64,000 nucleotides of DNA from Zantedeschia hybrid cultivar (taxonomy: Eukaryota; Streptophyta; Magnoliopsida; Alismatales; Araceae), in contig JARZZO010000011.1 of assembly GCA_030544215.1 (NCBI GenBank), forward strand, positions 52,325,587 to 52,389,586. Reading direction: 5' to 3'. Each line of letters starts with the position of its first letter. The first letter of the stretch is position 1. This document shows positions 33,707-44,342 of this stretch, one piece after another. Position numbers and translations under genes: made by a program. Under the pieces are notes generated by a model. That model made no database searches, was not told the DNA's origin, and was given only the letters and a program-made list of their open reading frames with translations.

Positions 33707-35203
33707 TTACGGCGGCTGCTCCCGTCGGTACTGCGGCAATCTCCCCTCCCGGATGATGCGGTCGATCTCCTCCCGGAGTTGCCGGCACTCATCCGTCGTG
33801 TGGCCGATCTCCCGGTGATATTCACAGTATCTGTCGGGGTCCCTTCGGCGAGGATCGGTCTTGATGCGATCAGGCCGCCGGAGCATGCCCTTCACCTCCA
33901 TGAGCATCCGGGAGGGGGGAGCAAGTAAGGGTAGGTACCGCGGCTGCGGGTCCCGTCGCCTCTCCCTGTCCCAGTCCTCCCGGCGATAGCGCTTTCGGGA
34001 GGGCTCTTGGTCTTCAGGCCGAGGTCGGACCACCTGGGGAGCAGGTGCCGAGGTGGCTTCGGCTGCGCCTTTACCCCTGGACAGCATCAGGGCCTCCCGG
34101 TTGATGTATTTATGGGCCCGGGCCACGAGGTCCTGGAAGGTAGGGGGATGGCACTTCCCAATGGAGCCGAGGAGCCCCTCGTCCCGGCATCCGCTGATCA
34201 CGGCCGAGACCGCGATCGAGCTGTCGAGGTTCGGGATCTGGGCGGCCTCGGTCCAGAACTTGGTGAAGTACTCCTAGAGAGTCTCAGTGGGGCCTTGCCG
34301 GATGGCCAGCAAGCTGGCGGAAGTTTTGCACTGCCGGGTGGCATCATAGAACTGGTCGATGAACAACTAACCCAACTGGACTAGGGAGTGGATGGAGTTG
34401 GGGGCCAGTGTCTCGAACCAGGTGAGGGCGATTTTTTCAAGGGTGAGGGGGAAAAGACGGCAGCGGACTGCCTCGGAGATCCCTCGGACCCGGAGGTAGG
34501 CGTTGAATCTCTGGAAATGACAGACCGGATCTGTCATTCCGTCGTAGAGAGGGCCCTTCGGTAGCTTGAAATTGGGGGGCACCTCGGTGGCCAGGAGCTC
34601 CGCCGTGAATGGGGTCTGCTCCAGGATTCTGCTGGCGAGGGGCGCCCCGTGAGGCCGAGACACCATCTGCTGCATCTCTTTGTGCATGGCCGTCAGCCGC
34701 CGGTCCAGGTCCGGGGCAGTCGAGGTGGCGACGGATTGTCCTCCGGTCCGGGCCGGACGGTACTCCGACGAAGCATAATCTTGCTCCGTCAGACGATCAG
34801 CGCGAGGAGCTCGGGCAGGTAGCGCCGAGGGCTCGCTGTGCGTCGCCGCGGTTTCGTTGGGAGAAACCGGTGTAGGCGCCGGCCGGAACCGGGCATCTGG
34901 TACTGGGTAGAGTGGGGGGAGCGGTGCCTGCTGAGGAAGCTGCCCCATCAGTCCCATGCGCTGGGCGATGGCGGACACCATCTCCTGAAGAGGCGCTAGG
35001 GACGTGACGGCAGCGGCCAGCGTCGCCATTTGCTGCTGGAGCACCCCCACTCGGTCTTCCGAGCCGAGAGACTCCGGTATGGTTGGCAAAGGTAGGCTCG
35101 GCGGGGCAGAAGGTGCACCTTCGGAAGGCAGCATCTGCGCCGAGGCCTCCCGCGCTTCTGCTTCACTTTGTCCGGAACGTCGGGTCACAGGTCGCTGAGA
35201 CAT
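33707..35203 (-). pseudogene. gag of element II with two internal stops
   Basis: The ATG at 35203 follows the primer site by 15 bases (MSQRPVTRRSGQ). Next come a Gln/Ala-rich segment, a capsid-like central domain (FNAYLRVRGISEAVRCRLFP, then ALTWFETL) and a basic C-terminus with CEYHREIGHTTDEC, a Cys-x2-His-x4-His-x4-Cys variant of the zinc knuckle. Two in-frame TAG codons (34369-34367 and 34276-34274) split the capsid-like region, and TAA (33709-33707) separates gag from pol. The following protease lies in the same frame, so gag and pol formed, or nearly formed, one polyprotein. The last stop could be original or mutational. Confidence 0.88.
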
Positions 35204-35218
35204 GACTTGTTTTGTTGG

Positions 35219-35237
35219 TTTCCCACAGACGGCGCCA
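35219..35237 (-). other. Element II primer binding site
   Basis: TGGCGCCGTCTGTGGGAAA on the minus strand, 2 bases inside the 5' LTR, identical to element I. Confidence 0.8.
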
Positions 35238-35239
35238 CG

Positions 35240-36137
35240 TGATGTAGCCGAAGCTATCACGACCGGATTCCGAGGCCGGAATCCGAAGAGATGGATCCGG
35301 TGCTGGGTCGGATCGATGTTCAGGGGCCCGACGGGGATCCGGAAGACGGAGGACGCAGAGGCGGAGCCGAGAGGTCCGAAGGCTGGCTCGCTCCGGGAAG
35401 TCGGGGCCGAGGCTCCTCCGGTGGACGAAGGGGCAGCACGAGGCCGAGGATCCCCTGTTGCAAGAGCAGCCGGCGCACGGCGTCGAGACCAAGGAGAGGA
35501 GTCCGAGGTCGGCGGCCGAGACCAACTCGGGAAGGTCGGCGATGATTCAAACCGAGCTCCTGCAGGAGGGAAAGAAGAAGAAAACCAGTTAGCAGGAGTC
35601 CCGGGCTTCAGCCCTGGGGAACCCCCTCCGATGGTCAAGTTAGCTCCTGAAGAAGATTCGATTCAGAAGGCAAAGAGAGTAGCTTTAATGCTTTTCAGAC
35701 TGTAGTCCTTTAAGGGTCTCGGAGGCTTGAGGAAGCATCCTTTGGGCAATAAATAGCGGTGTATTTATAGCAAAGGATAGCGGATGGTTAACGGTGGCAG
35801 CCGATATAGGACTAAATGAGGGCTTACTGATAAACCGCCATAGTGCCTGATCCGCCACCGGAGTGGGCCGGATTCGGCTACCGGGCCGAAGGGGGTTGGG
35901 CCGCTGATGGGCCGAAGCCTGTTGGGCCCTGGGCTGCCGCGCTGTTCCCGGGCCGTTGGCTGGTGGGCCGCTGACGGGCTAAAGCCTGTTGGGCCGGGAG
36001 CGACGGTGCCGCTAACTAGCCGAGGGCTGTTGGGCCGCTAATGGGCCGAAGGCTCCCGGAGGGCCTGGTACTGCTGTTGTTGGGCTGAACGGGGTTTGGG
36101 CTTGCTTTAATGGGCCGAACCGGATTCTGCCTCATCA
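35240..36137 (-). mobile_element. Element II 5' LTR
   Basis: 898 bp with TGATG/CATCA ends. A TATAAATA box at 35769-35762 (minus strand) would drive the genomic RNA. The target repeat GAACC follows at 36138-36142. Confidence 0.93.
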
Positions 36138-36142
36138 GAACC

Positions 36143-36330
36143 CACTGACGGAATAAGAAGGATAAACAATTCTTGAGTCTAGAGTCGAATTGCTTATTCT
36201 TCTTATTCTCCGAATTCTCCGAATAGGGTATTATGCACCGGGCATAAGCCATTCCGCTTGTCAAAGCTAAATTAAACTTATTCTCCCTTTATTCTTTCTT
36301 ATTCTTCTCCTATTATCCAATCAAAGTGGC
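36143..36330. mobile_element. MITE-like repeat, copy 2, right part
   Basis: Continues the repeat interrupted at 23898, from CACTGACGGAATAAG to CAATCAAAGTGGCGC. The segment 36333-36390 just beyond it is absent from duplication unit 1. Confidence 0.7.
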
Positions 36331-36596
36331 GCATAGAATATAGATCCTATTATTTTTTAGGTCGCTAAATTAAAATTGGATGTAGATCCTCTTCTATCTT
36401 TTATTCTGTGCTGATTCCTTTATCAAATGAACCCTAAAGGAAAACATCAACTTCCACTTGATAGAATCCCTAAAAAATAACAATTTTGTGGAGGTTGATG
36501 ACGTCTGTTTGGATATATCCAATTGAAACAAAACGAATAGGTGTTTCTTCATAAAGCATAGAATAATACTTGTTGCACCACACGCAGTGTTGTAAA

Positions 36597-37390
36597 GATG
36601 ACTTAAAATAGAACACTTTACTTTCTTAAATTACATGTTCACTTTCTTTTCCATCTTTTTGATCTTTTTGAAATTATAATTTTCTGACAACATTCATTAC
36701 TGTCTTTTTACTCACCATCTTTTAAAAAGGGCACTTTCCTGCTTTACTCCGCCACTTGTCAATTTTTCACTTCCAACGCAAATATATCACTTTCAAACGC
36801 AAATTTATCACTTTCACGTACATTTTTATCACTTCTAAGTGATACTTTTGTCACTTCCTACATAATTCAATTCTATCAGTTCTTTTATAATTTTATCATT
36901 TCTTTTTATTTTTATCACTTCTAAACGTAATTTTATTATTTTCTAATAGAAAATGATAAAAATAAGTATGAAGTGATAAACTTTATCACTAAAGGATAAA
37001 ATGCTCGGAAAACATAATTTTGCTTGAAAAAAATTGCATAAAAAAATGATATAACTCTATTAAGAAGTGATAAAATTACGTATAAAGCGATAAAACGAGC
37101 TACGGAAGAAGTGATAAAAATGCACTTAAAATTAAACTACATAGAAAATGATAAAATTAGACTTAGAAATCATAAATGTACTTGGAAGTGATAAAATTAA
37201 TTTGAAAGTGATAAATTGTAAAGTGACCGAGCTAAAATAAAAAATCATATTTCTTTCAAAGGGAGGTGAATGGAAAAAGACGGTAACGAATGTTCTTAGA
37301 AAAGTTGTAGAGTTTTTTATTCCACTCAAAAAAATAAAAAAAGTAAAAACGAAAGTGAGACAAGAATGAAAAAAAAATTGAATGTTACAA
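36597..37390. mobile_element. Foldback element with TTTATCACTT / AAGTGATAAA arrays, copy 2
   Basis: Second copy, in duplication unit 2, of the hairpin-forming element at 21836-22640, with the same paired arrays and a few small deletions (for example of an AAGAAAAAGA stretch). Confidence 0.75.
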
Positions 37391-38853
37391 CCCACATCTC
37401 CATTACTACACTGCATGCGATGCAACTAACATTCCTCTAAATCATAACCATCCAATAGGATCTGTTGACGTCGAGACTAGACAACTTGGTGACACGGGCT
37501 TTGAGTAGTCAAATTGCAGCATTTTTGCTCTTTTGATAAAACTTTTAAGATTTTTTTAAATATCAATTCCTAATTTCCTATAGACACAAGCTTTTTAGAC
37601 ATCAATTCTTAATATCCTATACAACATCCCCATATCTTGCATATTTTGATATTAATCATTATATACTTAATATAAATGAGTAACAATCTTTCTAATTAAG
37701 AATCACATAAAGAAGTATTCTTCAAACCAATCAACCTTGATGGAAATACTTGAAATGACTTCTAAAATATAAAAAATCATACCTTAATGAACAGTAAAAA
37801 AATGTCTTTATTAAGTCAAATCTAATAATGACTTTTAATTTTTAAAAAATTTTAAAATCATCCTATCCAAGATTGAATTGTATGAACACACATGACATGT
37901 GACCTAAAAGAATTTTTTTTTTTTTTTTTGACCACATCAACAATCAAATTGTCATGGCTGCCAATGCAATAAGTAATATTCAAAGTTTAAATAAAGTGAC
38001 CTTTGAAAGTGATTTAAACTCAAACTCATATTTAATTGTGATAGAATAAAGAAAAACTAATAGAAGCAAATGGCGGAGATTAAAAACTAAAAATTTAAAT
38101 ATATAAAGACTAATATCAAAATATACAAGATACAAAGACCTGTTTCACATTCACTATATTTATAAGAATTAATATCAAAAAAACTCTAAACAATATATAT
38201 TACAACAATACCTATGAATCGATCAATAAAATACCTCTATGATCAACTCCCTTGGAAAGCATTGGTACACGTATAAACAAGGTGCTCTACCTAACTAAAC
38301 TATAGCCCTTCTAATCAAATGAATGACACCTTCCAAAAATTCTAACTATTCTTAACATGATATTAAATTCTTTACTTCAATTATTAATGAATAAAAAATT
38401 TTGAATTGATAAAAAAAATTTAATCTACTTGATTTCAAACTTGGTACAACCCAAAATCATCAACGAAAGCTGTTAAAAACACAACAATACTACCAGAAAG
38501 GACAATTTCAATATTTCTCATACGTAACTTTTTCTCAGTAAACAATCTTGTTATTTACGATCAACATCTTCTAGAACCCTTCTTGAGATATGAAATGCCT
38601 AAACAAGAAATTTTGAATAGTGAACAAGCCGAGCCTATTACTCACTATAACAAAAACCACTGCCTGAAAGGTAGATATCCATAGATTTCCTTTGGTGATG
38701 AGTGCGGCCAGTGGAGACACAAAATCATGGAAAATAGTAAACCACATCATTAACCAAAAGATGTTTATGTTTGGAACTTATGATAATAGATAGAAGATAA
38801 TTGTCTCAAAACTGCTGTTATTATCCAGCTAATAACACCACTGGATCTTCAGA
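37391..38853. other. AT-rich DNA with the end of the duplication and the downstream flank of the EMB514-like gene
   Basis: No coding region is visible. The duplicated sequence stops near 38395. The remaining 450 bases should hold the 3' untranslated region of the minus-strand gene whose stop codon is at 38854-38856. Confidence 0.5.
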
Positions 38854-39189
38854 TTACCTTCCAAACCCACCCCTCCGCCCGCGGCCGCCCCGCCCACCGC
38901 CTCTTCCGCGCCCCCCTCGGCCGCCAAAGCCACGGCCACCTCCTTTTTGGTTGCCCCCACCTTTCTTACCATCTGGGGCTTTCATGTTGTCTGGCAAGGG
39001 AAGTATGTGATCAACACACTTGCGGAAGCTAAAATCATCGCTGGACCCATCAGCCCTCACAAGGAAGAAGCACCTGCTCTTCCACAGAGGATGGTACCGG
39101 ACCTGGAATGCCTGGATCCCTCCACCCATCTTCTTATCTGGCTCCGGGTGACCCTTGTTGATCAGGTCCATAAGCACCATGAATTCATA
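38854..39189 (-). CDS. EMB514/DOMINO1-like protein, exon 2 (DUF3223 domain and RGG tail)
   Basis: Minus strand, 111 codons and a TAA. The acceptor TTTTACAG ends at 39190 and the exon opens in phase 0 with YEFMVLMDLINKGHPEPDKK. The DUF3223/DCL-type domain follows: GGGIQAFQVRYHPLWKSRCF, then FLVRADGSSDDFSFRKCVDH and ILPLPDNM. The last 35 residues are a Gly/Arg-rich RGG tail that probably binds RNA or directs nucleolar localisation. The order of motifs matches plant EMB514 (DOMINO1), a nuclear/nucleolar protein required for embryo development in Arabidopsis; that role comes from the family, not from this sequence. Exon 1 is 19 kb away at 58658-58179 and joins without gap in the family alignment as I remember it. 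The exon is undamaged. Confidence 0.88.
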   Translation of the reverse strand, partial: YEFMVLMDLINKGHPEPDKKMGGGIQAFQVRYHPLWKSRCFFLVRADGSSDDFSFRKCVDHILPLPDNMKAPDGKKGGGNQKGGGRGFGGRGGRGRGGGRGGRGRRGGFGR

Positions 39190-41182
39190 CTGTAAAATGT
39201 CGCAACAAAATGTTATGGCTCTGACTGCCATGCATCAAGTAAACAAGGGAGCAGAAAGAAGAGTACACTAGTTCCCGTGCTGCAAAGTTCACTAGAGTTT
39301 ATATGTTCCTTATTATTGCCTTGATCAGATGTACCAAACATCCCACACAGTTCATTAGGGACTTGTTAGCATAGCTTCCAATTGGAAGTACTTTTGGCTT
39401 TCATAGTTTTCAGCCCAGTTATTCTGACAATGAAGACACTAGACGCTGGGAGCTATTTTTTTTGTTTTTCGGAATTCCAAGCAAAAGTTGTAAACTGAAG
39501 CTTCCTAGGTTCAAAGTAGATCTCCCTACCTATGGGGGAGATACTGGTCATCATAGCTCGAAAATCAGTTATACCCACTTCTGCCTTCTTCATCTTGATA
39601 GTGGAAGCCAAAATAGCCTCCAATCAAAAGTTCCACCAACCAAGCCCTAAGGTAAAAAAGACAATATTTCCTACACTTTGACTGGCAATCTTACGTGCTT
39701 TTCAAAAGAAAGTAGGTGCTATTGCCTTGAACAGATGTCCACAGTCGGCACAGCAAAAGCTCCTTCAGTTTGTTGTCTCAGTACTTATAAGAGCCAATGC
39801 ACATAAAGGATGCAGAACTCTTATAGTGTCGGTGCGGTGGAATCAAGACCTCGAGTTTCCTGCTTTCCATTCAAGGGTGAAAATGAAGGATCGAAGAATA
39901 GATGGCAAAAGAGAATTACAGCTTTTAGTCCACACAACATTTTAAGTATAGAATGCTGGTCCAAAGGTTGGGATTTTGTACAAAGCATTAAGTGGAGGAT
40001 GTTGGTGAGAAGATATGAATCGTTTGCTACCCTGATAGACCATATAACAGGAATGCAGCAGTTTATTAAAAGTTGTTTGATCCATTTGACACCAAAACAA
40101 ATAATAGAAGTCTGCAATGGGCTGTAAAGACAAACATTTTGCTTTCTGCAACTGTTATGTGCACCCCCCCCCCACCCAAAAAAAAAAAACCAAAGTTTTG
40201 CGTTGGGAAGAGGGTAAACAGATAGAAGACAGATTGATTTGTACATACACAAAAAAAAAATTGGAAATGGTATCTGTTTCTACACAAGATGGAGAACAAA
40301 ACTATTTTTTACTATTCAATTGAATGAAGGAAAAGGAGCTTGATAAGATCAACAGCCCCAAAAAACTTAGTAAATACAACTCTTTTCTGAATGTAAATTG
40401 CAGATTAATGAAGATTTACCAAAAAAACCAAGGGGGCCAAGGCACTCCACTAAACATACCCCACCCCCACCCAACAAAAAGAAAAAGAACATGACAAAAT
40501 CAGCTGCTGCCTTAACATTTGTCTTCTCAATTAGGAGATACAGAAAGTCACAGACACATCTCATACATCTCGATATGGCTTTACATAGGGCCGCAAGTGT
40601 ACTCAGTAACCCAAAAGACTACAGTTCACCATTTTGCAGATAGTTTGCAGACGAAATTCCTTGATCCCCCACTCCCAATAAAGCAAATGGATTGGTCCAT
40701 ACTGGGCAAAAATTTCCACCTGCTGTAATCCACCCTGACTCCCAACTCCCAAGGTCTAATGGAGCACACTTGAATATCACCATTCCAAACCCAACCTAAC
40801 CAAAGGATCTTTGAGTTTTACTTGTATGTTTTCAATCTAAGCCTATAGTTGAGTGCATGATCATGCCAGCTAATTTCCTATCTATTGATCTGCATCACGT
40901 TGGTTGTATGAAACCACACCTCAATTAATAAATAGGTCTACAGTTTTGAAATTGGCGTACATTCAAGTAATCATAGTCATGACACTGATACAGCATCGCC
41001 ATATCATGAAGGAATCTCCAACAGAACAACAGCCCTACAAGTTGTAATATGTTGTGACTGATTGACAAATACCCTCAACTACACAACAATGAGTGGAGAT
41101 AATACAGTGCAAGCCAAAACAGACCCATGCGACTCAGGTTTGAAAAAAATTTAGCGATACAAATGTAACGGCCCCACATTTC
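39190..41182. other. Intron DNA next to exon 2, no element recognised
   Basis: Small open frames (such as 39821-40252 minus and 39810-40127 plus) have no recognisable domains and interrupt each other. Short homopolymer tracts occur near 40163 (C then A) and 40430-40490. I see no other gene or element end. Confidence 0.5.
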
Positions 41183-41187
41183 TTAGC

Positions 41188-42473
41188 TGATGCAGAATAC
41201 GAAGCAAAGGATCCCTCTCCCATTCCCTTGTGCTTTTATTAGGCCAATTTATGGCCCATTATGTCTTTGTTAATTTTAGGAGTTATGGAAAATGAATAAG
41301 GGTAGTCCAAGAGTCGGATGAGGAATGGGAAGGGACGGGAGTTACATATCTCCCTATATGTATGTCGTTTTCAGAGATGGAAAAGGAGAAGATGAAAATT
41401 GAGAAGAAAAAAAATTTTACCTGTGTATGGTGCGTGCAGAAACGGTTCTCTGCGAGAGAGAGCCCCATTTTTACTTGTGTATGGGATTTGGTCAAACCGG
41501 GTTTGACCCGGTTCGGTTCGAGCCCACTTATCAGCTGGTTCGAGCCCTAGTCCGACTGGGTTCGAGCCATTAGCAACAGTGGTCCGAGCCACCTGACTCA
41601 ACACTGGTTCGAGCCAGGGTGTCACTGGGTCCGAGCCAAGGTGCAACCTGGACCGAACCCTGGTTAGCTGGGTGGTGCAATTGCAGTCTTAGCGCACCGC
41701 TCTCGTACGGAGCTCGTCCGAACTCCGATTTGCGTGCAGTCTGCGGCGTTGGATTCGTCTCGACGACGCCGACTCTGATCCAGTACACTGCGTCCCGGAC
41801 TTTGCCTCGTTTTGCGTGCCGTTTCTGCGCACTTACCGAGGACTCCGATCGTGATTTTCAAGGTCCACACAAGCCGCCTCAATTTGCGTGCCGACATCCC
41901 GGAGAGCTGATACTGCTGCACGCTTCCCGAGGCATTTTTCCAGCAACTTTCACGCCGCCGCTGTCCCGTCAGCTGCTGTGATTACCACCCCGGATCGATT
42001 TATTTGTGTTTATTGTAGCCTTTTACCTCCCTGCGAGGAGTGGGCAATTATTCTATTGTATTTGGGTGGGTGCTACACAAGCACCGGGTGATCTTCTCCC
42101 ACGCACCAGCGTGGAGGTACGTGCTAACCTTCTCTTCTCGATTTGCTTGTCTCGTATGTGCTTTATCTGCCGCCGAATTGAGAGATAGGTCCTAGCCCGT
42201 GATTCTACATCACTGTTGGCTGTGAGTGCGCTATACCGATCCCGAGTTCCGTCAGAACTTTGGGTGGTCCTAATTCCTAGACTTGTGGTAGTTTCTCAAC
42301 TACCAAACGATCCCACGCTTCCTCATCGCGAGGACGGCTTTTCAGCTATTTCTACTTATAGGCGTGGTTATCAAACTGGACTATTGTGCGATTAGACTAC
42401 AGTTGTCTAACTTTTAAATGCTTATTGCTGAAATTCTATCAACGCCAGTGAGTCTGTTAGCTGTCCCGCATCA
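41188..42473 (+). mobile_element. Element III 5' LTR (1286 bp)
   Basis: The first 285 bp (41188-41472) are nearly identical to the right LTR. The next 990 bp are not in the right LTR but resemble the interior at 43320-44330 (GGTTCGAGCC words, GGTGGTGCAATTGCA, CTGCCTCGTTTT-CGTGCCG). The terminal CCCGCATCA again matches. The unequal LTRs need explaining (see findings). Confidence 0.75.
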
Positions 42474-42478
42474 ATTTT

Positions 42479-42503
42479 TGGTATCAGAGCCAGGTTCGAT
42501 CCC
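42479..42503 (+). other. Element III primer binding site, initiator tRNA-Met
   Basis: TGGTATCAGAGCCAGGTTCG followed by ATCCC. The first 16 bases match the complement of the plant initiator tRNA-Met 3' end exactly, and the match continues over about 24 bases with one base missing. The site lies 5 bases inside the 5' LTR. Confidence 0.85.
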
Positions 42504-43310
42504 CCACCACGCCGTCGTGCCACCCCCGTTCCCCAACGGGATCACTGTCCTCAGTCGCCGTCCTCCGCCGTTGATCCCCAGGCTGCCGGAAACGTCGCGG
42601 CTGCTGCGTCCACCGACCACCCTAGCCGCTGCCGTCGCCACCCTCCACCGACCCTGCCCTCCTTCTCTCCTTCCCAACCGCAGCAACTATAAAAAAAAGA
42701 GGAAGAGGAAGGTTTGGAGAGGTCGCGAACTACGCCGCCGCCGGCTTCCACCGCCATCGCCGGCTTCCCCGTAACCACCTCCACCACCGTCGCTTGTCCC
42801 CGCCAACATCGACGGCCGTGGTCGCCACTGCCGTCGGAGTTGAGGCCATCGCCCGTCGCCGCCAACCAACCGCATCGCCGTCGGCCACCGGTGCCACTCG
42901 CCCCGCACGCCGTCGCCGCGCCGACGCAGCCACTCCGCCCCGCCCTCGCCACCGCCTTGTCCCGCCGACGCCACAGCCGCTCCGCAGTCCCATCGTCGCC
43001 GCCGGCCACCGGCGCCACTCGCCCCACCGCCGGCGTCACTTTCTGTCGTTGCTACCGAGGCCGCTGCTGGAACTCCACCGGCGCGACTGCTGCGTCAACC
43101 CCCCCAATCACTGGCTTCGCCGAAGCCTCCATCACCGCCGTCACCGGCCACCACCACCGCCAGCGTCACCTCCCGCCGCTGCTGCCCCGGCCCCGCCGCT
43201 GGAGCTACCCAGCCCTCCTTGTAGCTGCCCGCTCCCCACCAGCTGGCTAGGGTTGGGAGAAGAAGAAAGAGGAAGGGGAAGTAAGGGGTTCGTCCCCTTT
43301 TAAGTGGTCC
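42504..43310. other. GC-rich leader region of element III
   Basis: About 800 bases are very rich in CCG/CGC triplets and give long open frames in most frames of both strands (for example 42551-43039 minus, 42714-43250 plus). None has a recognisable domain. Their multiplicity argues that they reflect composition. The place corresponds to where gag would start in an autonomous element. Confidence 0.5.
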
Positions 43311-43319
43311 GGTCTGAAC

Positions 43320-44330
43320 CGGTCCAATCCAACCCGATTCGGTTCGAGCCCTATCATCAGCTGGTTCGAGCCCTAATCCTACTGGGTTCGAGCCATTAGC
43401 AACCATAGAGCTTAACCCTTGAGGGCAGGTGGCTCAGACCGGTGAACCTGGATCGGACCCAATGAACATGGCTTGAACCATGTGGCTTACGGCTCGAACC
43501 AAGTAGTTATCTGGTCCAGTCCTGGTCCGAACCAGGGTGCGGTCAGGTCCGAACCAGGAGCCAAACCAGGTCTGTGGAGGTGCAACAGGTGGTGCAATTG
43601 CAACGTTATCGCACCTCCCTCACGCAGAGCTCGTTCGTGCTCCGATTTACGAGCCGTCTGCACCGTTGGACTCGTATCGACGAAGCCTATCCAGATCCAG
43701 AGTGCTTCTGTTGCCGATCTGCCTCGTTTTACGTGCCGCTTCTGCACGCATACCGAGGACTCCAATCGAGCATCCCGAGGCCCGTGTCAGCCGCCTCGAT
43801 TTGCGTGTCAACCATCCGGCACACCGATCTCGCAAGCAGCCAGCATCCGATCTGCCTCGTTTTACGTGCCGCTGCTACACGCATACCGAGGACCCCAATC
43901 GCATATCTCGAGGCCCGTATCAACCGTCTCGATTTGCGTGCCAATTTCAGACACACTGATTCTGCAGCAACCAGCGTCCCAATTTGCCTTGTTTGGCGTG
44001 CCAGGCTTGCACGCTTTACGAGGGCACTTGTGCTCACCGTTCGAGGTCGTCCTGGACCCCGATTTGAGCGCCGTCAGCGGCGTTAGTCTCATCTCAGCGA
44101 GGCCCATCCAATTTCAACAACACATCAGACCCGATTTGCATAGATTTGCGTGCCACTTCTGCATGTATTTCGAGGTGATCTTTTGTGCCCCGTTTTGCGC
44201 ACCGATCGTACCATTGGCATCCCAGCAGCAAGACGGACCTCGTCAGCTCTTCTTCACCTAGTGGTGCATTGATCTGTACGTCATCTGCTCTATCTGGACC
44301 AATTTGTCTCACAAGTTGGAATCCTAGGTA
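43320..44330. repeat. Interior repeat region of element III with 131-bp tandem units
   Basis: It begins with several GGTTCGAGCC / CGAACCAGG words (43335-43560). Two full tandem units of about 131 bp follow, starting near 43718 and 43850 (CCGATCTGCCTCGTTTTACG), and a partial third near 43979. A single diverged unit of the same kind lies in the left LTR near 41809. The 262-codon open frame over this region (43473-44261) is likely a by-product. Confidence 0.7.
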
Positions 44331-44342
44331 CGTTTCCTCACG

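Larger units (their letters stand above)
23899..36137 (-). mobile_element. Element II: full-length Tat-lineage LTR retrotransposon, 12.2 kb
   Basis: Two 898-bp LTRs (23899-24796 and 35240-36137) are flanked by a perfect target repeat GAACC (23894-23898 and 36138-36142). They differ at about 18 positions by eye, near 98% identity. On the minus strand the order is 5' LTR, TGGCGCC-type primer site, gag, protease, reverse transcriptase, two RNase H domains, integrase, 146-bp minisatellite, antisense ORF on the other strand, polypurine tract, 3' LTR. Dual RNase H plus an antisense ORF points to the Tat lineage (Retand-like). Four in-frame stops in gag-pol make it inactive as read, but there is no frameshift. 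Confidence 0.95.
23661..38395. repeat. Tandem duplication, unit 2 (contains element II)
   Basis: This unit matches unit 1 from TGATTTGATAAGTC to the TTATTAATGAATAAAAAATT tail near 38395. Without element II it is about 2490 bp; much of the extra length is a segment of about 55 bp at 36333-36390 missing from unit 1. The GTAAA site occupied by element I in unit 1 is present once and uninterrupted here (36592-36596). Confidence 0.85.

Noticed and set aside
42551..43303. Several overlapping GC-rich frames in the element III leader
   Set aside because: Most frames on both strands are open at once with Arg/Pro/Ala/Ser-only content, so composition explains them.
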